DNA from: Pseudomonadota bacterium
GTDB lineage: Bacteria > Actinomycetota > Actinomycetes > Actinomycetales > Cellulomonadaceae
DNA: 32,753 nucleotides
Assembly: GCA_021833345.1 (NCBI GenBank)
Contig: JAKBFW010000012.1
Span: 1 to 32,753, forward strand
Direction of reading: 5' to 3'
Part shown: piece by piece, positions 16,680 to 25,417 of the stretch
Position numbering within the stretch: position 1 is the stretch's first letter
How the letters are laid out: each line of letters opens with the position of its first letter
The notes under the pieces: generated by a model
Databases searched by the model: none
Seen by the model: the letters and a program-made list of their open reading frames with translations, nothing else
What the model was told of the DNA's origin: nothing
Position numbers and translations under genes: made by a program

Positions 16680-19052
16680 GAACCGGGTCTGCGCGAGCAG
16701 CACCTCCGCGACCGCGCCGGCGAGCGCGGGTTCGAGCTCGAGGTCCATCACGCGTGCCGCGCGCAGAGCGAGCGGCTGGTCGCCCGTGGCCACGTCGAGG
16801 ATCCGGCTCTTGAGCGCGTACTCGATCTGGGCGCGGTCGAGCAGCGTGAAGAGCCGCGCACGGACGTCGTTGGTGGCCAGCCGGGGCATCGGCCCGAGGT
16901 CGACGCGGAGCTCGGCACCCACGGGCACGGCCTCCACCGTGACCTGCCGACGGGTCGCCTCGCGCCGCACCTGGACCGCGACCGCACCCCCGTCGACCGT
17001 CGCGGTCGGTTCGACGTCGCCGCCGAGGGCCGGGAAGGTCAGCGTCCAGGTGCGCACCGTCGGCAGGTGGTCGACGTTCCCGGCAGGCGGCACGACGGTC
17101 ACCGAGCCGACGGCCTGGTCGAGCCGGATCTCCGTCCGCGACACGGTCCCGTCCCGGGTGCCGTCGTCCTCGACGAGGACGAACGACGCGTCAGCGCCGA
17201 CCACGACGACCATCTCGAGGTGGACGGGGTTGACCGGGTCGTTCGCGGGAACCTGATCGCCGTCGAGCGGGACGATCGCGCCGGCCCGGGCGAGCACGGG
17301 GATCGCCGCGAGGTCGCGGTGCAGGTGGATCTCACGGTCGCCGTCGTAGACGAGGTCGGTCAGCAGGTCGACCCAGGTGCCTGGGGGCAGCCACGCCGCG
17401 ACGCGGCCGAGCAGGGTGCGGTGGTCGGCCGGCTCGGTGATCGCCGCGACGACGAGCTCGCTGCCGAACAGGAACTCGTTCGGCACGCGGTAGGCCTGCT
17501 CACGCTCCGGCCACCGGTAGTACAGCGGCAGGACCAGCGGTGTCCCTGCCGACGCCCGATGGTTCATGGCGTGCAGGTACGGCACGAGCCGGTGCCGCAA
17601 TCGCAGGAACTCGGTCATGACACGCGCGGGCTCCGCGGCGAACGTCCACGGCTCCTTGGTGGTGAACTCGTTCGAGCCCGAGTGCAGCCGCAGCACCGGC
17701 GAGAACGTGCCGAGCTGCAGCCACCGGGTCGCGAGCTCGTCGTCCTTGGTCCCGAAGAAGTGCCCGCCGATGTCATGGCTCCACCAGCCGTAGCCGACGT
17801 TGCTCGCGGTGGCCGTGAAGTGCGGTTGGAAGGCGAGCGACGCCCAGGAGATCACGGTGTCGCCAGAGAACCCGACGGGGTAGCGGTGGCTTCCCGGGCC
17901 CGCGTACCGCGAGAAGGTCAGGCCCCGACGGCCGTCACGGCCGCTGTCGAGGAAGTGGAAGTGGTTGAGCATCCACAGCGGGTCGATGCCGGCGACGCGT
18001 GAGTGCGGACCGGACTGCCAGTCGAGCCACCAGAAGTCGACCCCCTCGGCCTCGAGCCCGCGGTGCAGCACCTCGAAGTACGCGGCGAGGAACTCGCGGT
18101 CGGTCACGTCGAACGAGATCGGCTCACCCGTCGAGGTCTCCCGGCCGAGGGCCGCCGCCATCGCCGGGTAGGCATCCTCGAAGGACCGCACGCCGTCGGC
18201 CGGGTGCACGTTGAGCGTCACCCGCAGGCCGTGCTCGTGCAGCCACGACAGCAGCGTCTCCGGTTCGGGGAAGAGCTCCCGGTTCCAGGTGTAGCCGGTC
18301 CAGCCGCTGCCGTGGGCAGGGTCGACGTCGACCACGTGCCAGTCCATGTCGATGACGCCGACCGAGAACGGGATGCCCTCGTCCCGGAACCTCGTCATGA
18401 GCCGGACGTACTCGTCGGCGGTGTACGCGTAGTAGCGGCTCCACCAGTTGCCGAGAGCCCACCGTGGGAGCACGGGCGGCCGCCCGGAGACGGCGTAGAA
18501 CGCCTGCAGCGCCGCGGCGTAGTCGTGCCCGTACGCGAAGACGTAGAGGTCCTGCCGGTCGCCCGTGCGCGGCGCGACCCAGCCCTCGGCGTCGAACAGC
18601 AGGGATCCCGAGTCGTCGATGACGGCGTACCCGTCGCGTGAGACGAGACCGGGCTCGAGCGGGATCGCGCCGTCGGCCGTGTCGAGCGTGCGCGCTGTCC
18701 CGCCGAGGTCGCCGCCCGCCGAGCCGTACCGCCACACCGAGTGGTACGACGTCACGCCCCCTGCGACGGCGAGGCTCAGACCGCTCGTCGTGAACGGTCC
18801 CTTGTCGTAGCTCAGCCGGAATCGCGCGGTGACGATCTCGAGGTGGTCGCCGTGGTCGTGCACGGTGAAGTCGGGCACCGGCTGCTCGCGGTCGACGGCG
18901 AACGTGGACGCGTGGTCCTCGAACACGCCGTCCTCCGCGTGCTCCAGGCGCACCAGGCCGTCGGTGAGCACGGTGATGCGGTAGCGGTCGCCGCGGACGA
19001 TCGCTCGGGGATCGGCGACGGGACGCGAGTCGAGGCGGTAGGCCGGCTTCAT
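16671..19052 (-). CDS. Glycoside hydrolase family 31 enzyme
   Basis: 793 residues. An N-terminal beta-sandwich (about 1-190) precedes the (beta/alpha)8 barrel that begins near [19 protein letters not shown]. The catalytic nucleophile is Asp344 in [11 protein letters not shown] and the acid/base is Asp398 in [11 protein letters not shown], both standard for GH31. [15 protein letters not shown] and [16 protein letters not shown] follow, then a C-terminal beta region. GH31 includes alpha-glucosidases, alpha-xylosidases and related transglycosylases acting with retention; the WWLDWQ nucleophile motif marks a subgroup whose substrate I cannot name from sequence. There is no signal peptide, so it probably works in the cytoplasm on imported oligosaccharides. 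The ATG at 19052 follows AGGGAGAG. No transporter lies beside it. Confidence 0.93.
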   Translation of the reverse strand: MKPAYRLDSRPVADPRAIVRGDRYRITVLTDGLVRLEHAEDGVFEDHASTFAVDREQPVPDFTVHDHGDHLEIVTARFRLSYDKGPFTTSGLSLAVAGGVTSYHSVWRYGSAGGDLGGTARTLDTADGAIPLEPGLVSRDGYAVIDDSGSLLFDAEGWVAPRTGDRQDLYVFAYGHDYAAALQAFYAVSGRPPVLPRWALGNWWSRYYAYTADEYVRLMTRFRDEGIPFSVGVIDMDWHVVDVDPAHGSGWTGYTWNRELFPEPETLLSWLHEHGLRVTLNVHPADGVRSFEDAYPAMAAALGRETSTGEPISFDVTDREFLAAYFEVLHRGLEAEGVDFWWLDWQSGPHSRVAGIDPLWMLNHFHFLDSGRDGRRGLTFSRYAGPGSHRYPVGFSGDTVISWASLAFQPHFTATASNVGYGWWSHDIGGHFFGTKDDELATRWLQLGTFSPVLRLHSGSNEFTTKEPWTFAAEPARVMTEFLRLRHRLVPYLHAMNHRASAGTPLVLPLYYRWPEREQAYRVPNEFLFGSELVVAAITEPADHRTLLGRVAAWLPPGTWVDLLTDLVYDGDREIHLHRDLAAIPVLARAGAIVPLDGDQVPANDPVNPVHLEMVVVVGADASFVLVEDDGTRDGTVSRTEIRLDQAVGSVTVVPPAGNVDHLPTVRTWTLTFPALGGDVEPTATVDGGAVAVQVRREATRRQVTVEAVPVGAELRVDLGPMPRLATNDVRARLFTLLDRAQIEYALKSRILDVATGDQPLALRAARVMDLELEPALAGAVAEVLLAQTRFPA

Positions 19053-19333
19053 GCGGAGTCTCTCCCTGCCAGGTCGTGGGGCGGCGGCACGCCGTCCACG
19101 CTAGACCGCGCGCGGGCATGCGCAGCCACGTGGGGCGCCGCCGCCGACCCGGGCGCCGAGATCTTTCGGACGCGGGAGGCGTCGCCCGGACCGTCACCTC
19201 TGCCCCCGACGCTGACGTCCCCTCCGGTTGCCAGGCACGGGTCTCGGGTGTTCAGTCGCAGAGACGGTCGTCGCGGTGGAAGTCCGACAGGATGCCGGCC
19301 CGCGACCTCGCTGTCGTGCAAAGGAGCACAGAC
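19053..19333. other. Divergent intergenic region, GH31 / aldehyde dehydrogenase
   Basis: These 281 nt must hold the promoters of both flanking genes. I found no convincing -35/-10 pair, long inverted repeat or small ORF. The only firm element is the AAAGGAG ribosome-binding site at 19319-19325, before the aldehyde dehydrogenase start. Confidence 0.5.
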
Positions 19334-20854
19334 ATGAAGTACGTCCCTCCCGGGCAGCCCGGAAGCATCGTCTCGGTCAAGCCGAGGTACGAGAACTTCA
19401 TCGGTGGCGCGTGGGTGCCGCCGACGAGAGGCAAGTACCGCGTCAACGTGACCCCCGCGACGGCTCAGCCGATCACGGAGGTGGCCGAGTCGACGCCGGA
19501 GGACGTCGAGCTCGCCCTCGACGCCGCCCACGCGGCGAAGGACGCGTGGGGCGAGGCGACCGTGACCGAGCGCGCCGCGGTGCTCAACGCCATCGCCGAC
19601 GTGATCGAGAAGAATGCCGAGATGCTGGCCGTCGCCGAGAGCTGGGAGAACGGCAAACCCGTCCGGGAGACGCTCAACGCCGACATCCCGCTGGTGATCG
19701 ACCACTTCCGCTACTTCGCGGCTGCGGCACGCTCCGAGGAGGGCTCGTCGACCGAGATCGACAAGGACACGGTCGCCTACCACTTCCGCGAGCCGCTGGG
19801 CGTCGTCGGGCAGATCGTGCCGTTCAACTTCCCGTTGCTGATGGCGGCGTGGAAGCTCGCGCCGGCACTGGCGGCGGGCAACTGCTCGGTGCTCAAGCCG
19901 GCGTCGCCGACCCCGTGGTCGATCATGAAGCTGATGGAGGTCATCCAGGACGTCGTCCCGCCGGGCGTCATCAACGTCGTGACCGGGCCGGGCGCGGAGA
20001 TCGGCAAGGCGCTCGCGGCGAACCCGCGCATCGCGAAGATCGCGTTCACGGGCGAGACCGTGACCGGGCGACTGATCATGCAGTACGCCGCGCAGAACCT
20101 GATCCCCTCCACCACCGAGCTCGGCGGCAAGTCGCCGAACATCTTCTTCAGCGACGTGATGGACCACGACGACGAGTTCCTCGACAAGGCGATCGAGGGC
20201 CTGGTCCTGTATGCCTTCAACAAGGGCGAGGTCTGCACGGCGCCGTCCCGGGCCCTCATCCAGGAGGACATCTACGAGAAGTTCATGGAACGGTGCCTGG
20301 CCCGGATCGCGGCGATCAAGCAGGGCGACCCGTTGGACACCGAGACGATGATCGGCCCGCAGGTGTCCAAGCAGCAGATCGACAAGATCTCGTCGTACGT
20401 CGACATCGGGCGCGCCGAAGGTGCCGAGGTCCTCATCGGCGGCCACCGCTCGACCATGGAAGGGGAGTTCGCGACCGGCTACTTCTACGAGCCGACCGTG
20501 CTCAAGGGCGACAACAAGATGCGCGTGTTCCAGGAGGAGATCTTCGGGCCGGTGCTGGCCGTGACCACCTTCAAGGACGACGCGGAGGCGTTGGAGATCG
20601 CCAACGACACCCTGTACGGGCTGGGCGCCGGGGTCTGGACCCGCAACGGGAACCGGGCCTACACGATGGGCCGCAAGATCAAGGCCGGTCGTGTCTGGAC
20701 GAACTGCTACCACCAGTACCCGGCGGGCGCGGCGTTCGGCGGCTACAAGATCTCCGGCGTCGGTCGCGAGAACCACCGGATGATGCTCGACCACTACAGC
20801 CAGACGAAGAACCTGCTGGTCAGCTACAGCACGAAGCCGTTGGGCTTCTTCTGA
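19334..20854 (+). CDS. NAD-dependent aldehyde dehydrogenase (acetaldehyde type)
   Basis: 506 residues, full length for the ALDH superfamily. Key residues are Cys301 in [10 protein letters not shown] (catalytic thiol), Glu262 in TELGGKSPN (general base), the cofactor region [22 protein letters not shown], and FTGETVTGR in the Rossmann part. The [20 protein letters not shown] beginning and the PFGGYK-like AFGGYKISG near the end place it with the AldA/ExaC/AcoD group that oxidises acetaldehyde and other short aldehydes to acids. The ATG at 19334 has a near-perfect Shine-Dalgarno, AAAGGAG. A DUF779 gene follows 50 nt downstream, a well-known pairing that supports the assignment. Catabolite or alcohol-responsive control is likely but not visible. 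Confidence 0.95.
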   Translation: MKYVPPGQPGSIVSVKPRYENFIGGAWVPPTRGKYRVNVTPATAQPITEVAESTPEDVELALDAAHAAKDAWGEATVTERAAVLNAIADVIEKNAEMLAVAESWENGKPVRETLNADIPLVIDHFRYFAAAARSEEGSSTEIDKDTVAYHFREPLGVVGQIVPFNFPLLMAAWKLAPALAAGNCSVLKPASPTPWSIMKLMEVIQDVVPPGVINVVTGPGAEIGKALAANPRIAKIAFTGETVTGRLIMQYAAQNLIPSTTELGGKSPNIFFSDVMDHDDEFLDKAIEGLVLYAFNKGEVCTAPSRALIQEDIYEKFMERCLARIAAIKQGDPLDTETMIGPQVSKQQIDKISSYVDIGRAEGAEVLIGGHRSTMEGEFATGYFYEPTVLKGDNKMRVFQEEIFGPVLAVTTFKDDAEALEIANDTLYGLGAGVWTRNGNRAYTMGRKIKAGRVWTNCYHQYPAGAAFGGYKISGVGRENHRMMLDHYSQTKNLLVSYSTKPLGFF

Positions 20855-20904
20855 GCCGGCTCGTTCGGCTCGTTCGGAGTCGGTCAGGAGCACCGAGGAG
20901 GGTG

Positions 20905-21264
20905 ATGTCCGAGACGACCGTCCCGGCACGCATCACGGCCACCCCGGCGGCACGCGAGGCGATCGCTCGCCTGCGTGCCGACCGGGGCGGCCCGGTGATG
21001 TTCGTGCAGTCAGGTGGGTGCTGCGCGGGCAGCACCCCGATGTGCTTCCCGCTGGGGGAGTTCATCCTGGGCGACGTCGACGTCCTGCTGGGCGACATCG
21101 ACGGCAGCCCGTTCTACATCGACAAGCGCCTCGACGAGGCGTGGCACCAGGACGTGTTCCTGCTCGACGTCGCAGAGGGCGGTCCCGAGGACTTCTCGCT
21201 GCCGGCGGGGGAGGACCTGCACTTCGTCACGCTCTCGCCCGCCTGCGTCGTGCCGACGGACTGA
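20905..21264 (+). CDS. DUF779-family protein
   Basis: 119 residues. The cysteine-rich motif QSGGCCAGSTPMC near residues 36-48 and the following FPLGEFILGDVDVLLGDIDG...FYIDKRLDEAW are characteristic of DUF779. The C-terminus adds LSPACVV. The three or four conserved cysteines suggest metal binding or thiol chemistry, but no activity is established. Genes of this family are regularly found directly after acetaldehyde or alcohol-oxidising dehydrogenases, as here, so it probably helps that enzyme. The ATG at 20905 is preceded by GAGGAGGG. It ends convergently with the GH3 gene. Confidence 0.9.
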   Translation: MSETTVPARITATPAAREAIARLRADRGGPVMFVQSGGCCAGSTPMCFPLGEFILGDVDVLLGDIDGSPFYIDKRLDEAWHQDVFLLDVAEGGPEDFSLPAGEDLHFVTLSPACVVPTD

Positions 21265-21268
21265 CGGC

Positions 21269-21301
21269 GCCGTCGGTCCGTCGGCACGACCGTCCGACGG
21301 C
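21269..21301. terminator. Candidate bidirectional terminator between DUF779 and GH3 genes
   Basis: Arms gccgtcgg (21269-21276) and ccgacggc (21294-21301) are perfectly complementary and sit in the 48-nt gap between two converging genes. Further copies of the same ccgtcgg/ccgacgg words at 21252-21259 and 21279-21286 allow alternative hairpins. No T-tract is present, which is normal for high-GC actinobacteria. Confidence 0.5.
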
Positions 21302-21312
21302 GGTCCCGCCCG

Positions 21313-23622
21313 TCATGCCGGTCGGCCGACGTGCTCCGCGGTGAGGGTGAACCGCGCCCGCAGCAGCGCATCGGTGCGGCTCGACGGGCCGACGAGCAGC
21401 TCGAACTCGCCGGGCTCGACGACGCGGCGCCCCTGGGCGTCGACGATCGTGCACGTGGAGACCGGTAGCGCGAGGTCCACGGTGCGCGCCTCGCCGGGGG
21501 CGAGATCGATCTGGCGGTAGGCCTTGAGCTCGCGGTCGGCCCAGCTGGCCGACGTGACGAGGTCGCGCAGGTAGACCTGGACGGTCTCGCGCACCGGCCG
21601 GCTCCCGGTGTTGCGCACGGTGACCTCGGCGCGGACCACGTCGACGACGACCTCGTCGAGCAGCCGCAGGTCGGCGTACTCGACGGTCGTGTACGACAGC
21701 CCGTCCCCGAACGCGAACGCCGGCGTCTGTGGCAGGTCGGCGTACCGGTCCCCGTGCTGCCCGCGGACCTGGTTGTAGTACGTCGGCTGCTGGCCGGCGT
21801 GGCGCGCGAACGAGATCGGCAGCCGCCCGGAGGGCTCGATCAGCCCGAGGAGGAGCTCGGTGATCGCCTGTCCCCCGCGCATGCCGGGGTTCGCCGCCCA
21901 GACCACGGCGGAGGCGGTCAGCGCGGACTCGGGGAGCGCGAGCGGCTTGGACGCGATGAGGACGACGACCATCGGCGTGCCCGTCGCCGCGAGGGCGTCG
22001 AGCAGGGCGACCTGACCGCCGATGAGCTCGAGCGTCGCGGTGGAGCGACCCTCGCCGACGAGCTCGATCCGGTCGCCGACCGCGACGACCACGACGTCGG
22101 CGGCGCGCGCCAGGGCGACGGCCTCGTCGAGGAGGGCCGGGTCCGGGGCGCACGGCACGACGACCGGTGGTCGCGGCTGGCCGTCGGGGAAGGTCGCGCC
22201 GTCGGGGTCGGGGGCGAGGGCGAGGATGTCCGCGCCCCGGGCGCTCGTGACGGACCACCCCGTCGGGACCGTCGCGCGCACCCCGTCGAGCACGGTGGTG
22301 ATCATGTCGCGGGGCTGCCCGTCGGGGAGCCAGTCGACCTGTCCCGAGCTGCCTGCCCAGTCCCCGAGCTGGGTCTGCGCGTCGTCGGCCAGGGGCCCGA
22401 CCACCGCGACGGTGCGCGTCGCGCGCCCCGACCCGTCGGCCCGTCCGTCGTCCGTCCGACGGAAGCCGCCGTCCAACGGCAGGAGCCCGTCGTTGCGCAG
22501 CAGCACCAGCGACCGGCGGGCGACCTCGAGGTTGAGCGCGGCGTGGCTCGCGCTGCCGACCACGGCGCGCTGCGCGTCCGCGTCGGGACGGCGGGGGTTC
22601 TCGAACAGCCCGAGCTCGAGCTTGAGGGTGAGGATGCGGGCGACCGCCCGGTCGATCTCCGCCTCGTCGAGCAGCCCGCGCGCGATCGCCTCCTGGGCGC
22701 CGGCGAAGAACTGCGGCGTGGTCATGACCAGGTCGTTGCCCGCCCGCACGGCAGCCGCCGCAGCGTGCACATGGTCGGGCTGGACGTGCTGCTCCCAGAC
22801 CATCCGACCGACGTTGTCCCAGTCGGTCACGAGCGTGCCGGTGTAGCCCCACTCGCCACGCAGCACCTCGTCGAGCAGCCACGCGTTCACCGTGATCGGT
22901 ACACCGTCCATGGTCTGGTAGCCGAGCATGAACGTGCGACAGCCCTCGCGCGCCACCCGCTCGAACGGCGGCAGGAACCACGAACGGAGCTTGCGGCGCG
23001 AGAGGTCCGCCTCCGAGGCGTCCCGGCCGCCCTGCGTCTCGGAGTACCCCGCGAAGTGCTTCGCGGTCGCGAGCAGCGCGGTCGGGTCGTCCGGACCGTC
23101 GCCCTGGTAGCCGCGGACCATCGCCGAGGCGAGCTCGCCGATCAGGTACGGGTCCTCGCCGAACGTCTCACCGACGCGGCCCCACCGCAGGTCGCGGGCG
23201 ATGCACAGGACCGGGGAGAAGGTCCAGTGCACCCCCGTCGTGGCCGCCTCGACCGCCGTCGCCCGCGCCACCTGCTCGATCAGGTCCGCGTCCCACGTCG
23301 CGGCCATGCCGAGCTGGGTCGGGAAGATCGTCGCTCCCTCGCAGAACGAGTGGCCGTGGATGCAGTCCTCGCCGACCAGGATCGGGATCCGCAACCGCGT
23401 CTGCGCGACGAGGCGGTGGGCGAGCTCCAGGCGCTCCGGCGACGTGTGCAGCAACGAGCCCGCATGCGTGACGACGATGTGGTCCTCGACGCCCTCGCGC
23501 GCGTCGAGCTGCATCATCTGGCCGATCTTCTCCGGAAGGGTCATCCGGGCGAGCAGATCGGCGACGCGGTCGGGGACAGGACGGCTCGGGTCCTCGTAGG
23601 GGTGGCGGGTGCGCATCGACAT
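21313..23622 (-). CDS. Glycoside hydrolase family 3 beta-glucosidase-like enzyme
   Basis: 769 residues with the full GH3 layout: a TIM-barrel domain (MTLPEKIGQMMQLD, IPILVGEDCIHGH, AKHFAGYSETQGGRD), then the alpha/beta sandwich and a C-terminal fibronectin-III-like domain (VRNTGSRPVRETVQVYLRD...AYRQIDLAPGEARTVDLAL). The nucleophile is Asp267 in GTLVTDWDNVGRM. The KHFAGY and GRDAS segments are the sugar-binding loop typical of beta-glucosidases and beta-xylosidases. No signal peptide is visible, so it is probably intracellular, cutting imported cello- or xylo-oligosaccharides. The start is ATG 23622 (a second in-frame ATG is at 23616). It lies 46 nt downstream of the epimerase-like gene on the same strand and may share its transcript. 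Confidence 0.93.
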   Translation of the reverse strand: MSMRTRHPYEDPSRPVPDRVADLLARMTLPEKIGQMMQLDAREGVEDHIVVTHAGSLLHTSPERLELAHRLVAQTRLRIPILVGEDCIHGHSFCEGATIFPTQLGMAATWDADLIEQVARATAVEAATTGVHWTFSPVLCIARDLRWGRVGETFGEDPYLIGELASAMVRGYQGDGPDDPTALLATAKHFAGYSETQGGRDASEADLSRRKLRSWFLPPFERVAREGCRTFMLGYQTMDGVPITVNAWLLDEVLRGEWGYTGTLVTDWDNVGRMVWEQHVQPDHVHAAAAAVRAGNDLVMTTPQFFAGAQEAIARGLLDEAEIDRAVARILTLKLELGLFENPRRPDADAQRAVVGSASHAALNLEVARRSLVLLRNDGLLPLDGGFRRTDDGRADGSGRATRTVAVVGPLADDAQTQLGDWAGSSGQVDWLPDGQPRDMITTVLDGVRATVPTGWSVTSARGADILALAPDPDGATFPDGQPRPPVVVPCAPDPALLDEAVALARAADVVVVAVGDRIELVGEGRSTATLELIGGQVALLDALAATGTPMVVVLIASKPLALPESALTASAVVWAANPGMRGGQAITELLLGLIEPSGRLPISFARHAGQQPTYYNQVRGQHGDRYADLPQTPAFAFGDGLSYTTVEYADLRLLDEVVVDVVRAEVTVRNTGSRPVRETVQVYLRDLVTSASWADRELKAYRQIDLAPGEARTVDLALPVSTCTIVDAQGRRVVEPGEFELLVGPSSRTDALLRARFTLTAEHVGRPA

Positions 23623-23668
23623 GACTCCTCGGTCGGAGGGTGCCAGGGCAGGGAAGCGGCCGCCCTGG

Positions 23669-24661
23669 TCAGCCGACCCGGAACCGCTGCACCAGGTCGT
23701 CCATCAGCGTGTCCAGCCGCGGGTCGACCTGCCGACGGGCCGGATCGCCGTCGTACCAGTCGATGATCTCGCGGGCGCCCTGCTCGAACGGGATCGTCGC
23801 CCGGAAGTCGGGGACGACCGTGCGCAGCTTGCTGTTGTCGAAGATCATCGAGTGCGCCTTGTCGCCGAGCAGACCGGCGCCCCACGCCGGGTCGGCGGCC
23901 GCGATGACGTCCGACGGCACATGGACGATGCGTGCCTCGACCCCGGCCGCGGACGCGAGCGCGCGCGTGATCTGGTCCCAGGTCGGGGCGTCGTCCGAGG
24001 TGATGTGGAAGGCGTCCCCGATCGCGCGTGGGTGCCCGAGCAGCGGGACGAACCCCTTGGCGAAGTCGGCGTGGTGGGTCAGCGTCCACAACGACGTCCC
24101 GTCCCCGTGGACCACGACCTCCTTGCCGTCGCGCATCCGCTGCACGGCGGTCCAGCCGCCGTCGAGCGGGATCAGGGTCTTGTCGTAGGTGTGCGACGGC
24201 CGCACGATCGTCATCGGGAAGGCTTGCTCGCGGTAGGCCTCGACGAGCACGTCCTCGCACGCGATCTTGTCGCGCGAGTACTGCCAGTACGGGTTGCGCA
24301 GGGGAGTGGACTCCACGACCGGCACGCGAGCCGGCGGCGTCTGGTAGGCGGAGGCCGAGCTGATGAACACGTACTGGCCGGTGCGACCGGTGAACAGCTC
24401 GATGTCGGCGCGGACGTGGTCAGGGGTGAACGCCACCCAGTCCACGACCGCGTCGAACTCGAGCCCGGCGAGGGCCTCGCGCATCGAGCCCGGGTCGCGC
24501 ACGTCGGCGCGGTGCACCGTGACACCGTCCGGGAGCGGGCGGGTGGTGCTCGCCCCCCGGTTGAGCACGTGCAGGTCGATGCCGCGCTCGACGGCGAGGC
24601 GGGTGCTCGCCGAGCTGATCGTGCCGCTGCCGCCGATGAACAAGACCGTGAGTGCGCTCAT
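23669..24661 (-). CDS. NAD-dependent epimerase/dehydratase-family protein
   Basis: 330 residues, extended-SDR fold. It begins MSALTVLFIGGSGTISSAS (the glycine-rich nucleotide motif), followed by LHVLNRGAS and VTVHRADVRDPGSM as the second and third Rossmann strands. The active-site region VFISSASAYQ and the YSRDK element (a YxxxK in WQYSRDKIACEDVL) are present, so it should be catalytically competent. The best match by pattern is the sugar-nucleotide-epimerase-like family often called 'NAD-dependent epimerase'; the substrate is unknown. The ATG at 24661 is chosen because upstream codons in the same open frame do not look coding. It precedes the GH3 gene in the same direction, consistent with a sugar-metabolism unit. 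Confidence 0.88.
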   Translation of the reverse strand: MSALTVLFIGGSGTISSASTRLAVERGIDLHVLNRGASTTRPLPDGVTVHRADVRDPGSMREALAGLEFDAVVDWVAFTPDHVRADIELFTGRTGQYVFISSASAYQTPPARVPVVESTPLRNPYWQYSRDKIACEDVLVEAYREQAFPMTIVRPSHTYDKTLIPLDGGWTAVQRMRDGKEVVVHGDGTSLWTLTHHADFAKGFVPLLGHPRAIGDAFHITSDDAPTWDQITRALASAAGVEARIVHVPSDVIAAADPAWGAGLLGDKAHSMIFDNSKLRTVVPDFRATIPFEQGAREIIDWYDGDPARRQVDPRLDTLMDDLVQRFRVG

Positions 24662-24701
24662 GCAGGCAACGCTAACGGTGCGCCGGGTCCCGGCCGTCCG
24701 A

Positions 24702-24723
24702 CGCTCCCGACGCGTCGGGAGCG
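24702..24723 (-). terminator. Perfect 22-bp palindrome, likely terminator after the DinB gene
   Basis: The arms cgctcccgacg (24702-24712) and cgtcgggagcg (24713-24723) are exactly complementary, which would fold as a 9-bp stem with a small loop. It lies 49 nt past the stop of the DinB-like gene and 41 nt before the start of the next minus-strand gene. It could instead be an operator for that next gene. Confidence 0.5.
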
Positions 24724-24771
24724 GGACTCTCCGCAGGGTCGCGCGTGCGTGGCGTTCCCGGTCGGCGCCGC

Positions 24772-25287
24772 TCAGTCCGTCCGGCGGGAGAGCATGCCGC
24801 GGACGTAGGCCGCCTGCCCCGCGTGCTGGAGGTCGTCGGCCGTGACACTGACCAGTCGCACGCCCAGGCTCACCGGCGGGTCCCAGGACTCGTCGACGAT
24901 GCGATCGAGATCCGCGGGCGCGAGCCCGGCCAGCTGGGTGACCGTCTGGGCGTGGACGGCGTCGTGGTAGCCGAGGAGCAGATCGCCCGAGGTCACCGTG
25001 ACTGCGGCGACGTCGGGTGACCCGTGCCCGTAGCCCGTGTCGGACGCCGGGAACGGCAGCGCGAAGCGCCCCGACCAGCCCTGCGAGGTCCAGACCTGCT
25101 CGACGCCGAACGCGTCGGCCACGTGGTCGTCCTGCACCCGGGTCAGGTGCCACACGAGCCACGCGATCGAGTTGGCGTCGTCGTCGACCCGGTAGGCGAG
25201 CTGCTCGGGGGTGAGTCCCTCCACCACCCGGTGCACCACTCCGCGCACCCGCCCGAACTCATCCGCCAGGAGCTCTGCCACGTCCAT
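24772..25287 (-). CDS. DinB/DUF664-family protein (mycothiol-associated type)
   Basis: 171 residues forming the DinB four-helix bundle. Candidate metal ligands are His47 and His55 in WLVWHLTRVQDDH and a third histidine near 150-157 in VTADDLQHAGQAAYVRGM. The same family includes actinobacterial mycothiol-dependent enzymes and thiol transferases; the 'SIAWLVWHLTRVQDDHVA' segment is typical of the DUF664 branch. The true substrate is unknown. I prefer the ATG at 25287, which has GGAGAGG upstream; the frame is open to 25359, but that reaches into the pntB terminator. It seems to be a single-gene unit with palindromes on both sides. Confidence 0.88.
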   Translation of the reverse strand: MDVAELLADEFGRVRGVVHRVVEGLTPEQLAYRVDDDANSIAWLVWHLTRVQDDHVADAFGVEQVWTSQGWSGRFALPFPASDTGYGHGSPDVAAVTVTSGDLLLGYHDAVHAQTVTQLAGLAPADLDRIVDESWDPPVSLGVRLVSVTADDLQHAGQAAYVRGMLSRRTD

Positions 25288-25333
25288 CGCGTCCCACCTC
25301 TCCGTCGTGACCGTCGCCGCCACGGTACCGGCC

Positions 25334-25383
25334 AGGACGCCCGAGGGCACCGGCGTCACGGCACCGGCGCCCTCGGGCGTCCT
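25334..25383 (-). terminator. Strong hairpin terminator of the pntAB operon
   Basis: Positions 25334-25353 and 25364-25383 pair over 20 bp with one A-C mismatch around a 10-nt loop; the first 15 bp from the base are perfect. It starts 34 nt past the pntB stop on the minus strand. There is no T-run, but its length and G+C content make it the strongest hairpin in the window. Confidence 0.75.
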
Positions 25384-25417
25384 CGACGTTCGGGTCGGGC
25401 GCAGGGTCGGACGCCGG

